Origin: a virus
Virus record (IMG/VR): IMGVR_UViG_3300045932_000238
Coordinates: 1 to 36,795 of that record
DNA length: 36,795 bases
Strand: one strand, 5' to 3'
Part shown: positions 1 to 7,582 of the stretch, in pieces
Position numbering within the stretch: the stretch's first letter is position 1
How the letters are laid out: every line of letters starts with the position of its first letter
The notes under the pieces: generated by a model
Told to the model about the DNA's origin: nothing
Seen by the model: only the letters and a program-made list of their open reading frames with translations
The model's database searches: none
Made by a program: the position numbers and the translations under genes

Positions 1-13
1 AAGGGAGCTCGCC

Positions 14-943
14 GTGGGTAGCACCTCGATCGAGTGGACCGACACGACCTGGAATCCCGTGCGCGGGTGCTCGGTGATTTCTCCGGGGTGCGTGAACTGC
101 TATGCCATGAAGCAGGCGCACCGGTTCAGCGGAGCAGGGAAGGCCTACGAGGGTCTGACGAAGCAGACGAAGGCCGGCCCGCAGTGGACCGGGAAAGTCG
201 TTCCTGTCGAATCTGTGCTGCTCGAGCCGCTGTCCTGGGGGAAGCCGCGTCGTGTGTTCGTCAACTCGATGAGTGATCTGTTTCACGAGGACGTGCCGAC
301 TCGTTTTATCGATCGCGTGTTTGCCGTGATGGCGCTGTGTCCACAGCACGTGTTTCAAATTCTGACGAAGCGGCCCGAGCGAATGCGTCAATACGTCGCT
401 CAGGTGCTTGATCGCAAATGCGTGACTCGAATCGCGATCGCAGCAGAGCGGATACGGCCGGGTGGCGCCCACACGCCAGAGTGGCTGCGGAATCACGCTT
501 ATCAGCCGGCGAGCGAGGTGTCTCCGCCGTTGCCGAACGTCTGGCTCGGTGTCTCCGTGGAGAACCAGCAGTACGCGGACGAGCGGATCCCGCTGCTGCT
601 GCAGACTCCGGCAGCGTTGCGCTTCATCAGCGCGGAGCCGTTGCTCGGGCCTCTGGACCTTCAGCCGGCTGTTCGATACGCGCCGATCGATTGGGTGATC
701 GTAGGCGGCGAAAGCGGACCCGGCGCACGCCCGTTCGATCTCGCGTGGGCGCGGTCCATCGTCCAGCAGTGCCAGGCGGCTGGTGTCGCCTGCTTCGTCA
801 AACAGGTTGGAGCGAAGCCGGTATTCGAAGGAACGCCAGTCGGCGTCTTCGAGGGCTACGACTACGAGGACCCCAAAGGCGGCGATCCGTCTGAGTGGCC
901 GGAAGACCTGCGTGTGCGGGAGTTCCCAGGGGTGCGTCAGTGA
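14..943 (+). CDS. Phage Gp37/Gp68 (DUF5131) family protein
   Basis: 309 residues. The N-terminus has the family signature SIEWTDTTWNPVRGC followed by SPGCVNCYAM, giving cysteines at 19, 26 and 29 in a CX6CX2C arrangement. Later parts (LTKRPERM, NVWLGVSVENQ, PLLGPLDL, VIVGGESGPGARPF) are also family hallmarks. The family is widespread in phages and mobile DNA. Its three-cysteine cluster recalls radical-SAM enzymes, but no reaction is established and I infer none. The GTG start is supported by AAGGGAG at positions 1-7, six bases upstream. The gene appears complete, and its 3' end overlaps a convergent small gene by a few bases. Confidence 0.9.
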   Translation: MGSTSIEWTDTTWNPVRGCSVISPGCVNCYAMKQAHRFSGAGKAYEGLTKQTKAGPQWTGKVVPVESVLLEPLSWGKPRRVFVNSMSDLFHEDVPTRFIDRVFAVMALCPQHVFQILTKRPERMRQYVAQVLDRKCVTRIAIAAERIRPGGAHTPEWLRNHAYQPASEVSPPLPNVWLGVSVENQQYADERIPLLLQTPAALRFISAEPLLGPLDLQPAVRYAPIDWVIVGGESGPGARPFDLAWARSIVQQCQAAGVACFVKQVGAKPVFEGTPVGVFEGYDYEDPKGGDPSEWPEDLRVREFPGVRQ

Positions 944-1122
944 TCAGACGTGCTGACGCGCCGCTGCCATTTGCGCGTGTCGCGAGCCGGCGGGTTCGTG
1001 CCCTGCCACCACGGACACTCCGGGTTCGAGCACGGCAGGCCAGGCCCGTGGCAATCATCGTGCGGCCACGGCTGATCCGGATGCTCCTCGCAGATCCAGC
1101 CCTCGTCGCAGTGGCAGGGCAC
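937..1122 (-). CDS. Small cysteine-rich hypothetical protein (antisense)
   Basis: 61 residues on the minus strand with a GTG start. The N-terminus CHCDEGWICEEHPDQPWPHD is followed by a second group around GPGLPCSNPECPW. This matches in style a small CDEGW..HPD..W family that I recall in phages and proteobacteria. The cysteine and histidine spacing suggests metal binding, but the function is unknown. It would be the only minus-strand gene in the window and is convergent with the Gp37/Gp68 gene. A plus-strand ORF over the same bases (895-1179) is Arg/Val-rich with no recognisable motif, so the minus strand is preferred. No clear ribosome binding site is visible. Confidence 0.55.
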   Translation of the reverse strand: MPCHCDEGWICEEHPDQPWPHDDCHGPGLPCSNPECPWWQGTNPPARDTRKWQRRVSTSDH

Positions 1123-1171
1123 GCCGAGAGTGTAGTTCTGTCGAGCGTCGTTCGCACCGGGAGCGGCGATC

Positions 1172-1798
1172 GTGGCTGACGACAGATGTCCCGAATGCGG
1201 GCGATGGACGAGTGAGTGTGCTCTAGCGCCGTGCTACCTCACGGAGGCTCAGTCTTTGCGAGCTGAGGCTGAGTCTCTGCGGGCACTCGTCCTCTCGCTG
1301 GAGGACAAGCTGCTGGCCGCTGAGCGCCGGCGCGACGCCCAAGCCAATGAGTTTTGTATCCGCGGGAATGTCATCGAGAACCTCCGGACAAGACTCGAAG
1401 AACTGAAAGCCGAGAACGCGAGCTTGAAGGCCACCAACGAGAGCCTGAATCGCCGCGTCGATCTGCATCACGACGAACGCACGCGCTACGAAGAGCAGCT
1501 CCGGCGCCGTGCGCAGCAGCTCGCGCGCCTGGTGCGCGCCGGCTACTTCGAGCAGTCGACGCTGGCGCTGTTTGTCGGCCAGGTCCTCCGCGCTGCGGTT
1601 CCTCTGTGCGGCGAGGGGCTGCGCTCCGAGCTGTTCGAGTGGCTGGCGCGCAAGGGCCGAGAGGACCTGGGACTCTGCGCATTCTGCGGCTCACGGAAGG
1701 GCGCCGACGCGCTCGTCTGCATCACGTGCTCGAACGAGATGGAGACGCTCGACCTGCAGCTCCGGCTCGAGACGGCTGACGAGGCGGTCAAGCAGTGA
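1172..1798 (+). CDS. Coiled-coil protein with two zinc-knuckle-like ends
   Basis: 208 residues, GTG start with GGGAG about 8 bases upstream. Three parts are visible. The N-terminus has CPECGRW and two further cysteines. Residues about 25-125 form a long charged heptad-rich coiled coil (for example ENLRTRLEELKAENASLKA). The C-terminus has CAFCGSRKGADALVCITC, a four-cysteine CX2C-X11-CX2C pattern typical of a zinc ribbon. The family is not recognised. It overlaps the next gene by the GTGA arrangement, so the two are probably translated together. A structural or DNA-associated role is possible but not shown. Confidence 0.7.
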   Translation: MADDRCPECGRWTSECALAPCYLTEAQSLRAEAESLRALVLSLEDKLLAAERRRDAQANEFCIRGNVIENLRTRLEELKAENASLKATNESLNRRVDLHHDERTRYEEQLRRRAQQLARLVRAGYFEQSTLALFVGQVLRAAVPLCGEGLRSELFEWLARKGREDLGLCAFCGSRKGADALVCITCSNEMETLDLQLRLETADEAVKQ

Positions 1799-2001
1799 GC
1801 ACCAGGCGAACGATCGCGGTCCGTCTGCGGGTGTCGCAGCTCGAGGAGATCTGCAACGGGCTGGAGGGCTGGTGCAACCGCCTTGAGACGTGGAACAGGT
1901 ATCGAGGCCGTGAACGCCGGGCCATACGACAGCTGCTGGCCGCGAAGTCCGCGCTCGATCGCTGCCGCAAGTCTCTCATCGAGCTCCTGGAGCGGTCGTG
2001 A
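1795..2001 (+). CDS. Small helical hypothetical protein
   Basis: 68 residues, mostly Arg- and Leu-rich helix (RVSQLEEICNGLEGWCNRLE). The GTG start overlaps the preceding stop as GTGA, and its own stop overlaps the following GTG in the same way, which places it in an operon of small early genes. No family is recognised. Confidence 0.55.
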   Translation: MSTRRTIAVRLRVSQLEEICNGLEGWCNRLETWNRYRGRERRAIRQLLAAKSALDRCRKSLIELLERS

Positions 2002-2207
2002 CTGGCTCAATCGAATTCGACGGCACGCTGTTTTGGTACGTCGATACACACGACCCCTCCGAAGATCGGTGTTGCTTTTGCCAGGAACTGATCAACGAGG
2101 ACGAAGTCCCGCTGATTCTCTGGATGGACGCCGGCCGCAAGATGGCCCGAATTCATTGGGAGCCGTGCGCGCAGTCCGTCGTTCGGCAGAAGCTGAGGCT
2201 GGGATAA
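1998..2207 (+). CDS. Small hypothetical protein with CXXC
   Basis: 69 residues. It contains CCFCQE and a later WEPCAQ, so two or three cysteines could bind a metal, and the acidic hydrophobic context (INEDEVPLILWMDAGRK) is protein-like. It starts with GTG overlapping the previous stop by four bases. Function unknown. The CXXC resembles the ends of the upstream coiled-coil protein, but not closely enough to claim homology. Confidence 0.55.
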   Translation: MTGSIEFDGTLFWYVDTHDPSEDRCCFCQELINEDEVPLILWMDAGRKMARIHWEPCAQSVVRQKLRLG

Positions 2208-2208
2208 G

Positions 2209-2391
2209 ATGGCGCCCCGCCGCGGCCGCCGTCGTGCGCTGACGCTGGTGAAGACGCCGCCGGCGCCGCGGTATTTCACCAAGGACAGCGATCGCGTGTT
2301 CGACCGGTGCAGCCTCGAGCTCGCGCGCGTGCTGGGGCGACAGGCGGCGAGAGAGTTTCACGCGCGGCTGCAAGAGCGACAACGATCGTGA
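2209..2391 (+). CDS. Small basic hypothetical protein
   Basis: 60 residues. It has a strongly basic N-terminus (APRRGRRRALTLVK) and a helical C-terminus (LELARVLGRQAAREFHARLQE). It starts one base after the previous stop. Nucleic-acid binding is a possibility from charge alone. No family recognised. Confidence 0.45.
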   Translation: MAPRRGRRRALTLVKTPPAPRYFTKDSDRVFDRCSLELARVLGRQAAREFHARLQERQRS

Positions 2392-2416
2392 CGAAGCAGA
2401 AGGCGGCGAAGAGGCG

Positions 2417-2638
2417 ATGACGCGGCGTGACTGGTGGCTAGGTATCGGAGCTATTGCGCTCGTGATTCTGCTTCACGCGGTGTTCCCTCGCTATGAGTGG
2501 CGTGGCGAAGGCACTGGACTCATTCGCATCGACCGGTGGACAGGGTCGGCGGTCGTGGGAACGTGGGAGGCAGGGCGGTGGACGTATCAGCCGACGATCA
2601 CTTTCCGCGTCGAGGACATTGATCGGGAGACGAAATGA
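2417..2638 (+). CDS. Small single-pass membrane protein
   Basis: 73 residues. Residues about 7-24 (LGIGAIALVILLHAVF) form one membrane segment near the N-terminus. A short soluble tail of beta character follows (TGLIRIDRWTGSAVVGTW). A purine-rich GAAGAGG lies just upstream of the ATG. The stop overlaps the ATG of the serine recombinase gene by four bases (ATGA), so the two are coupled. Function unknown. Confidence 0.6.
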   Translation: MTRRDWWLGIGAIALVILLHAVFPRYEWRGEGTGLIRIDRWTGSAVVGTWEAGRWTYQPTITFRVEDIDRETK

Positions 2639-4233
2639 CGCGCGTCGCGCTCTACGCGCGCTATTCTTCGGACCTGCAGCGGCCGGCCTCAATCCCGGAT
2701 CAATTCCGCGAATGCCGCGCCCACGCCGCCACACGCGGCTGGACCATCGTCGCCGAGTACTCCGACGCGGCAACATCGGGAGCCACGATGCTGCGCCCGG
2801 GCGTGCAGGCGCTGATGCACGCCGCGCGGGCCCGCGAGTTCGACGTCGTGCTCGCCGAGGGCATGGACCGCTTGTCGCGCGATCTCGCTGACACCGCCGG
2901 CATCCTGAAGCGATTGCGCTTCGCTGGCGTCGGCCTGCACACCATCCTCGAGGGCGACGTCGGGTCCATGCACGTGGGACTGAAAGGCACGATGAACGAG
3001 CTCTACATCGCGGAGCTCGCGGTGCGGACCCATCGCGGCATGAAGGGGCGAGTGATGCTGGGTAAGCTGGCTGGCGGGCTGTGTTATGGCTACAGACCCG
3101 TGTACGGCGCTCCCGGCGATCGCGAGGTCGACCAATCGGAGGCCGACGTCGTCCGCAATATATATAAATGGTTTATCGACGGCGTCGCGCCAAAGGCGAT
3201 CGCGCGTCGGCTGAATGGTGACGGTGTCGCTGGCCCGCGCGGGCGAGTGTGGAGTCCGAGCACCATCCACGGCCATGCCTCACTCGGCACCGGCATCCTG
3301 AACAACGAGCTCTACGTCGGCCGCCTGGTGTGGAACCGGCAGCGGTACGTCAAGGACCCCGACACGGGCCGGCGCCTGGCCAGGCCGAACGCCGCGGCCG
3401 ATCGTGTCGTCACCGACGTCCCGCACCTCCGCATCATCGACGACACGACGTGGGACGCAACGAAGGCGCGGCAGGCCTCGACGCGTCTGGCCACGCGGAC
3501 GAACATCGGGCGCGCCAGGCGGCCGCGCTATCTGTTTTCAGGTCTCACGACCTGCGCGGTCTGCCACGGCGGATTCACGCTCGGCTCGAAGGACCGGCTG
3601 ATCTGCTACAACGCGCGCGAGCGCGGCACGTGCACGAACCGCCGCGCGATCAAGCGACAGGAAGTCGAGTCGCGCGTCCTCGTGGCCATGCAGGAGCGCT
3701 TCTTCGACCCTGGACATTTCGGTGCCTTCTGCGAGGCCTTCACCGCGGAACTGACGCGACTGCGACGCGAGCAGCTCGCCAGCCAGGCAGGGCAGCGGCA
3801 CGAGCTCGCCGGCGTCGAGCGTCGGCTGAAGGAAATCGTGCGGGCGATCAGCGAGGGCTATCGTTCCGAGTCCATGAAGACGGAGCTGCAGGACCTCGAA
3901 GAGAAGAAGGCCCGGCTCACCGCGTCGCTGGTAGTGCCCCAGGTGCCAGCCCTGCACCCAAACATGGCCCATATATATAGAGAGAAGGCCACGGCGTTGG
4001 CGGCTGGGCTTGTGGACGAAGCTCACCTCGACGAGGCGCGCCAGGCGGTGCGCGGATTCATCGAGCGGATCGAGATTCCGCCGGACGGACTATTACAAGT
4101 GGTCGGCAGCCTGGGCACGATGCTCGAACTCGCCCAGGGCCGGCTGAAGCCGGGGGCAATTGCGTGCGGTATAGATGGTTGCGGGGGCCCGCTGCCACTG
4201 ATGCCGCACGCTTCATTCGTGATCGCAGCCTGA
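2635..4233 (+). CDS. Large serine recombinase (site-specific integrase)
   Basis: 532 residues with the standard three-part layout. Residues 3-150 are the resolvase catalytic domain, with YARYSSD giving Arg9 and the predicted nucleophile Ser11, and the conserved MDRLSRD at 78-84. Residues about 150-280 are the recombinase DNA-binding domain (ADVVRNIYKWF, GVAPKAIARRLN, WSPSTI). Residues 300-335 are a zinc ribbon with Cys307, Cys310, Cys324 and Cys333. A coiled coil at about 375-435 follows. Enzymes of this family integrate phage genomes at att sites through a Ser-DNA intermediate. No attP could be identified beside it. Two internal ATATATATA tracts stand out from the GC-rich background. Probably the phage integrase. 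Confidence 0.95.
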   Translation: MTRVALYARYSSDLQRPASIPDQFRECRAHAATRGWTIVAEYSDAATSGATMLRPGVQALMHAARAREFDVVLAEGMDRLSRDLADTAGILKRLRFAGVGLHTILEGDVGSMHVGLKGTMNELYIAELAVRTHRGMKGRVMLGKLAGGLCYGYRPVYGAPGDREVDQSEADVVRNIYKWFIDGVAPKAIARRLNGDGVAGPRGRVWSPSTIHGHASLGTGILNNELYVGRLVWNRQRYVKDPDTGRRLARPNAAADRVVTDVPHLRIIDDTTWDATKARQASTRLATRTNIGRARRPRYLFSGLTTCAVCHGGFTLGSKDRLICYNARERGTCTNRRAIKRQEVESRVLVAMQERFFDPGHFGAFCEAFTAELTRLRREQLASQAGQRHELAGVERRLKEIVRAISEGYRSESMKTELQDLEEKKARLTASLVVPQVPALHPNMAHIYREKATALAAGLVDEAHLDEARQAVRGFIERIEIPPDGLLQVVGSLGTMLELAQGRLKPGAIACGIDGCGGPLPLMPHASFVIAA

Positions 4234-4264
4234 AACAGACGGCTGCGTCACGAAGGAGGCGTTC

Positions 4265-4561
4265 GTGCACTCCTTCGACGTCGTCACATGCGGGGCATCC
4301 AGTCCAGATCCGCATGTTGAATCCAAAGCCATTGCCGCGCGGGCGCGTGTCGGCGCCCCACGAGACGAGGCCTGCTGCGGGAAGCAGCTCCGGCTCGAGC
4401 ACGCCTACCGGTGCGTCGAGTGCGGGCGCTGGGCCCACCGCGCGTGTCTCGAGAAGCACTTCGCCGAGCACCAGACTCCACGCTCAGCGCTGCTGGCTGC
4501 GCTCGATCAGGCGGCCTCGGCGATCGCCGCCGGGCGGCAGGCGCTTGCAGGCAGGCCGTAA
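4265..4561 (+). CDS. Small zinc-finger-like hypothetical protein
   Basis: 98 residues. The GTG start is fixed by a strong AAGGAGG six bases upstream. The middle carries CCGKQLRLEHAYRCVECGRW and then HRACLEKHF, a Cys/His pattern that would suit one or two zinc sites. The C-terminal 30 residues are an alanine-rich helix. Translation ends directly against the next ATG, with no gap. Function unknown. A protein-protein or DNA contact role is only inferred. Confidence 0.6.
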   Translation: MHSFDVVTCGASSPDPHVESKAIAARARVGAPRDEACCGKQLRLEHAYRCVECGRWAHRACLEKHFAEHQTPRSALLAALDQAASAIAAGRQALAGRP

Positions 4562-4798
4562 ATGGCGGCGCCAGCGGCGAACCTCGAAGGGTTCAGAGAC
4601 TGGGCCGTTCTCGATGTCGTGGTGTTGGGGATCTGTCTCCTCGTCGGCGTGATCATCGCCTGGCTGATGGCCAGCGCTGAACATCGTCGACTCATGGACA
4701 AGGCCAAGGGACAGCCCCCGAAGCCGAAGCACCAGTTCATCCCCAGGAAGAAGAACCTGCAGGCCGGAGCACACGATGAAACTCAAGCTGGCGAATGA
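4562..4798 (+). CDS. Small single-pass membrane protein next to the ATPase
   Basis: 78 residues. Residues about 16-36 (AVLDVVVLGICLLVGVIIAW) form one transmembrane helix. A basic cytoplasmic-looking tail (KAKGQPPKPKHQFIPRKKN) follows. The ATG directly follows the previous stop, and the 3' end overlaps the ATPase gene by 23 bases. Tight linkage suggests it could work with, or tether, the ATPase. That is inference only. Confidence 0.6.
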   Translation: MAAPAANLEGFRDWAVLDVVVLGICLLVGVIIAWLMASAEHRRLMDKAKGQPPKPKHQFIPRKKNLQAGAHDETQAGE

Positions 4799-6503
4799 CC
4801 TGTCGCTGCCCCTCGACGTCGTCACCGAGAAACTGGCGTGGCTTGGTCGAACGGGCAGCGGCAAAACGTACGGCGCGATCAAGCTCGCCGAGCTCATGCT
4901 CGACGCCGGCGCGCAGATCGGCGCGCTCGATCCCGTTGGCGTGTGGCGCGGACTGCGCGTCCCGGAGAAGAAAGGCGGCACGTCGTACGACGTCGTTGTC
5001 TTCGGCGGGCTGTACGGAGATCTTCCGCTGCAGCCCGGCGCCGGCGCGCTCATCGCGGACGTCGTGTGCGATCGGGGCATCTCGTTCGTGATCGACGTCA
5101 GCCAGTTCATCGCGTCCGAGCAGCAGCGCTTCGCGAAGTCATTCGCCGAAAGATTCTTCCAGCGCCGAAAGGCCGCGCCGGCGGCGTGTCACTTGTTCAT
5201 GGAGGAATGCCAGGAGTTCCTGCCGCAGAACCCGATGGGCCTCGAGGCGGACACGCTGCACGAGTTCCAGCGGCTGTGGAAGATTGGCCGCAACTTCGGC
5301 ATCGGTGGCAGTCTGATCTCGCAGCGGCCGCAGGAAGTCAACAAGAAAGCCCTGAACATGAGCGGCACGCTGTTCGCGTTTCAAATGACGGCGCCGCAGG
5401 AAAGAAAGGCGGTCAAGGATTGGGTCGCCGACCACGGCATCGCCACGGAGATCGAGAGCGTGCTGCAGAAGCTCGAGGTCGGAGAGCCGCATGTTGAGAG
5501 CCCGATGTTTCTCAACGTGTCGAGGACCGTGCGCATTCTCCCTCGTGTCACGGCGGATCTCTCGAGCACGCCGAAGGTGGGCACGTCGAAGGCGGCGACA
5601 CGGCCGCTCACGCCGATCGACGTCGAGCAACTGAAATCCGCGATGGCCGAAACCATCGAGAGAGCGGCGGCTGACGATCCCCGCCTGCTTCGCCGGCGCA
5701 TCCAGGAGCTCGAGAAGCAGGTCAAGGGTATGAGTTCAACTCATATACCGGCACGTCAGCCGCCGGCTCCAAAGGTCGTGGAGAAGCCCGTGCTGAAGGA
5801 CGCGCAGCTGACGAAGATCGACGCGCTCATCATGCGCACCGAGAAGGCGTTCGATCGTGCCACCAAGCCGGTCGAGGAGCTGCGCAGCGTGCTGAAGACG
5901 CTGAACGACGCCGTGCGACTCGTCCGGCAGCCGGCGCCAGCTGCACGCCAGGTCGTTCAGCCGACCGCCCGCCACATACCTGTCGGGTCGGGGGCCGAGG
6001 CCGCTGACAGACCGTCGCGCGCGACGTCGCCGGCGAGCTCGAACGGCTCTCTCGGCTCCGGCGAGCGCGCCACGCTCATCGCCGCCGCGCAGTATCCCGA
6101 AGGCCTGACCCGCGAGCAGGCCACCATCCTGACGGGCTACAAGCGCTCCACGCGCGATGCGTACATTCAGCGGCTCCAAGCTCGTGGGTTCGTCGATGCG
6201 CGCTTAGGCGACGTCTACGTGACCCAGGCGGGTATTGCTGCGCTGGGGTCGGACTTCGAACCGTTGCCCACCGGGCAGGAGCTGCAGGCCTATTGGCTGC
6301 GCCGGTTGCCCGAAGGGGAGAGGGCGGTCCTCGAGGCCTCCCTGCGCTCGTATCCGCATGCGGTCGACCGCGAGTCGCTCAGCGAATCGACGGGCTACAA
6401 ACGCTCGACCCGGGACGCCTACATTCAGCGCCTGTCGGCGAGGAAGCTTGTAGTGCCAGGGCACGGGGTTGTGAAGGCCAGCGACCACCTTTTCGGCACA
6501 TAA
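4776..6503 (+). CDS. HerA/VirD4-like P-loop ATPase with two winged-helix-like repeats
   Basis: 575 residues. Walker A GRTGSGKT is at 24-31, a Walker B-like strand LFMEECQEF at 140-148, and SQRPQEV at 182-188, the position where HerA/VirD4-type motors carry a Q-R-P motif. About 300 residues of motor domain are followed by a coiled coil (280-385), a Pro/Ala/Ser linker, and two copies of a winged-helix-like unit. Each unit contains the identical stretch TGYKRSTRDAYIQRL, at 453-467 and 539-553. Such ATPases pump or remodel DNA as hexamers. Here the role is unknown. Candidates are DNA transfer, replication or exclusion. It follows a small membrane protein in the same operon. An AT-rich palindrome sits in the linker-coding DNA. 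Confidence 0.8.
   Translation: MKLKLANDLSLPLDVVTEKLAWLGRTGSGKTYGAIKLAELMLDAGAQIGALDPVGVWRGLRVPEKKGGTSYDVVVFGGLYGDLPLQPGAGALIADVVCDRGISFVIDVSQFIASEQQRFAKSFAERFFQRRKAAPAACHLFMEECQEFLPQNPMGLEADTLHEFQRLWKIGRNFGIGGSLISQRPQEVNKKALNMSGTLFAFQMTAPQERKAVKDWVADHGIATEIESVLQKLEVGEPHVESPMFLNVSRTVRILPRVTADLSSTPKVGTSKAATRPLTPIDVEQLKSAMAETIERAAADDPRLLRRRIQELEKQVKGMSSTHIPARQPPAPKVVEKPVLKDAQLTKIDALIMRTEKAFDRATKPVEELRSVLKTLNDAVRLVRQPAPAARQVVQPTARHIPVGSGAEAADRPSRATSPASSNGSLGSGERATLIAAAQYPEGLTREQATILTGYKRSTRDAYIQRLQARGFVDARLGDVYVTQAGIAALGSDFEPLPTGQELQAYWLRRLPEGERAVLEASLRSYPHAVDRESLSESTGYKRSTRDAYIQRLSARKLVVPGHGVVKASDHLFGT
5727..5749. repeat. AT-rich inverted repeat inside the ATPase gene
   Basis: The core is TATGAGTT, one base, then AACTCATA: a perfect 8+8 inverted repeat. 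It is flanked by GG on the left and TACC on the right, so the symmetry nearly continues. It lies in the linker-coding part of the ATPase (residues about 318-325) and is markedly more AT-rich than its surroundings. It looks like an operator or recombinase site, but no cognate protein is known. Confidence 0.5.
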
Positions 6504-6507
6504 GCCA

Positions 6508-6538
6508 TTCAAATAATTAGCGTTCGGTCGATTACACT
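6508..6538 (+). promoter_or_regulatory. Candidate promoter of a leaderless XRE-type gene
   Basis: A -10-like TACACT occupies 6533-6538, and the ATG of the regulator begins at 6544, about where transcription should start. A poor -35-like TTCAAA lies at 6508-6513 with a 19-base spacer. The 40-base gap is the most AT-rich intergenic stretch here. No usable Shine-Dalgarno precedes the ATG, which fits a leaderless transcript. This is a motif reading only. Confidence 0.4.
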
Positions 6539-6543
6539 GAGGC

Positions 6544-6906
6544 ATGGCTGATGCTGAGGTGGAGCGACGCCGCCGCGGCGATGACCGACGGCCCCGTCGT
6601 CCCCTCAGGGGCATCAACCGCCGCTGTAACGATGACCCGGATCTCAAGGCCGTATTCGAGCGAGCGTTGCTCGACGTGGGCCGGGCGCTGCACGCGTTGC
6701 GCGAACGCCAGGGCTGGAGCCAGGAGGCGGAGGCGATCGCCGCCGGCCTGCATCGCGAGACGGTCTGCGAGCTCGAGCGTTGCCAAGGCGATCCGCGGCT
6801 CAGCACGATCGTCCGGCTCTTCTACATCCACGGCTTTCGCTTCCAGGTCGAGTTGCGTGCCAACCCGCAGCCGCGGATTGACGGTTATAACCAGCCGCCG
6901 GTTTGA
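6544..6906 (+). CDS. XRE/Cro-like helix-turn-helix regulator
   Basis: 120 residues. The first 30 residues are arginine-rich (ERRRRGDDRRPRRPLRG). Residues about 42-95 form a Cro/C1-type HTH: LGRALHALRERQGWSQEA, then AIAAGLHRETVCELERCQGDPRLSTIVRLF. The short C-terminal tail may assist dimerisation. It is the only clear repressor-like protein in the window and has its own putative promoter, so it may control lysogeny or the neighbouring genes. Arginine-rich N-terminal extensions are unusual for this family. An internal start further in is possible. Confidence 0.75.
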   Translation: MADAEVERRRRGDDRRPRRPLRGINRRCNDDPDLKAVFERALLDVGRALHALRERQGWSQEAEAIAAGLHRETVCELERCQGDPRLSTIVRLFYIHGFRFQVELRANPQPRIDGYNQPPV

Positions 6907-7036
6907 ACCGTCCAGATCCAACCAGTCCCACGAAAAGCTGAGACGGTTGACCTCGGCTGTCACCACGGCGCTCCCGTGGCCGATGGCGCTTTCCTGGACA
7001 ACTGAATCTCCGCTTGAGGTCATGAGGGACTCGACC

Positions 7037-7558
7037 ATGAAGACTGCACGCATCCTGCTGTTCATCGCTCTCGCTGTGCTTGTAATCGTCGCGCCGGTTT
7101 TCGCGCAGACCACTCCCTCAGAGGTCCCAGCCGGTCGGGCTTTGCGTCTGGTCGTTGACCACGACGGCGATGGCGTCACCGGCTCGCCATCGGGCTATCG
7201 CCTATATCTCTGCCCGGGCACGGTCCCGGACTGCACGACCGTGCTCATGGCGGTGATCGCGAGTACGCGCGTCAACAATGTCGTGACGTTCGACATCCCT
7301 GCCGGCGTCGCGCGTGGTCGCTACACGCTGCAGGCCTCGGCGTTCAACCCTGATTACGAAACGAAGTCAGCGGTCCTTGTCTTCGACGCCAAGCTCCCCG
7401 CGCCGAGCGCGCCTGGCACTCCCCGATTCCTGACCGTCACCACAGCGGCCGACGGCACGATCGGGCTCAGGTTGCTCGACGTAGCCGACGTGCGGGAGAT
7501 GCTGCTCGCGCTGCCGCCCCTCGGCGCCCTCTCAGCTCCACTCGAGCACGCACAGTAG
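7037..7558 (+). CDS. Secreted beta-sandwich-like protein (possible moron)
   Basis: 173 residues. The ATG at 7037 is chosen because GAGGGA precedes it by seven bases and a signal peptide begins there: KTARILLFIALAVLVIVAPVFAQ, with a likely cut after AQ. The mature part alternates beta strands (ALRLVVDHDGDG, SGYRLYLCPGTVPDC, RYTLQASAFN) and has one cysteine pair, resembling a fibronectin III or Ig-like domain. No phage structural role is evident. It may be lysogenic cargo altering the host surface, which is inference. The 130 bases upstream hold no other gene. Confidence 0.65.
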   Translation: MKTARILLFIALAVLVIVAPVFAQTTPSEVPAGRALRLVVDHDGDGVTGSPSGYRLYLCPGTVPDCTTVLMAVIASTRVNNVVTFDIPAGVARGRYTLQASAFNPDYETKSAVLVFDAKLPAPSAPGTPRFLTVTTAADGTIGLRLLDVADVREMLLALPPLGALSAPLEHAQ

Positions 7559-7582
7559 TTTCGCTCGACGCGGCACGACGAG

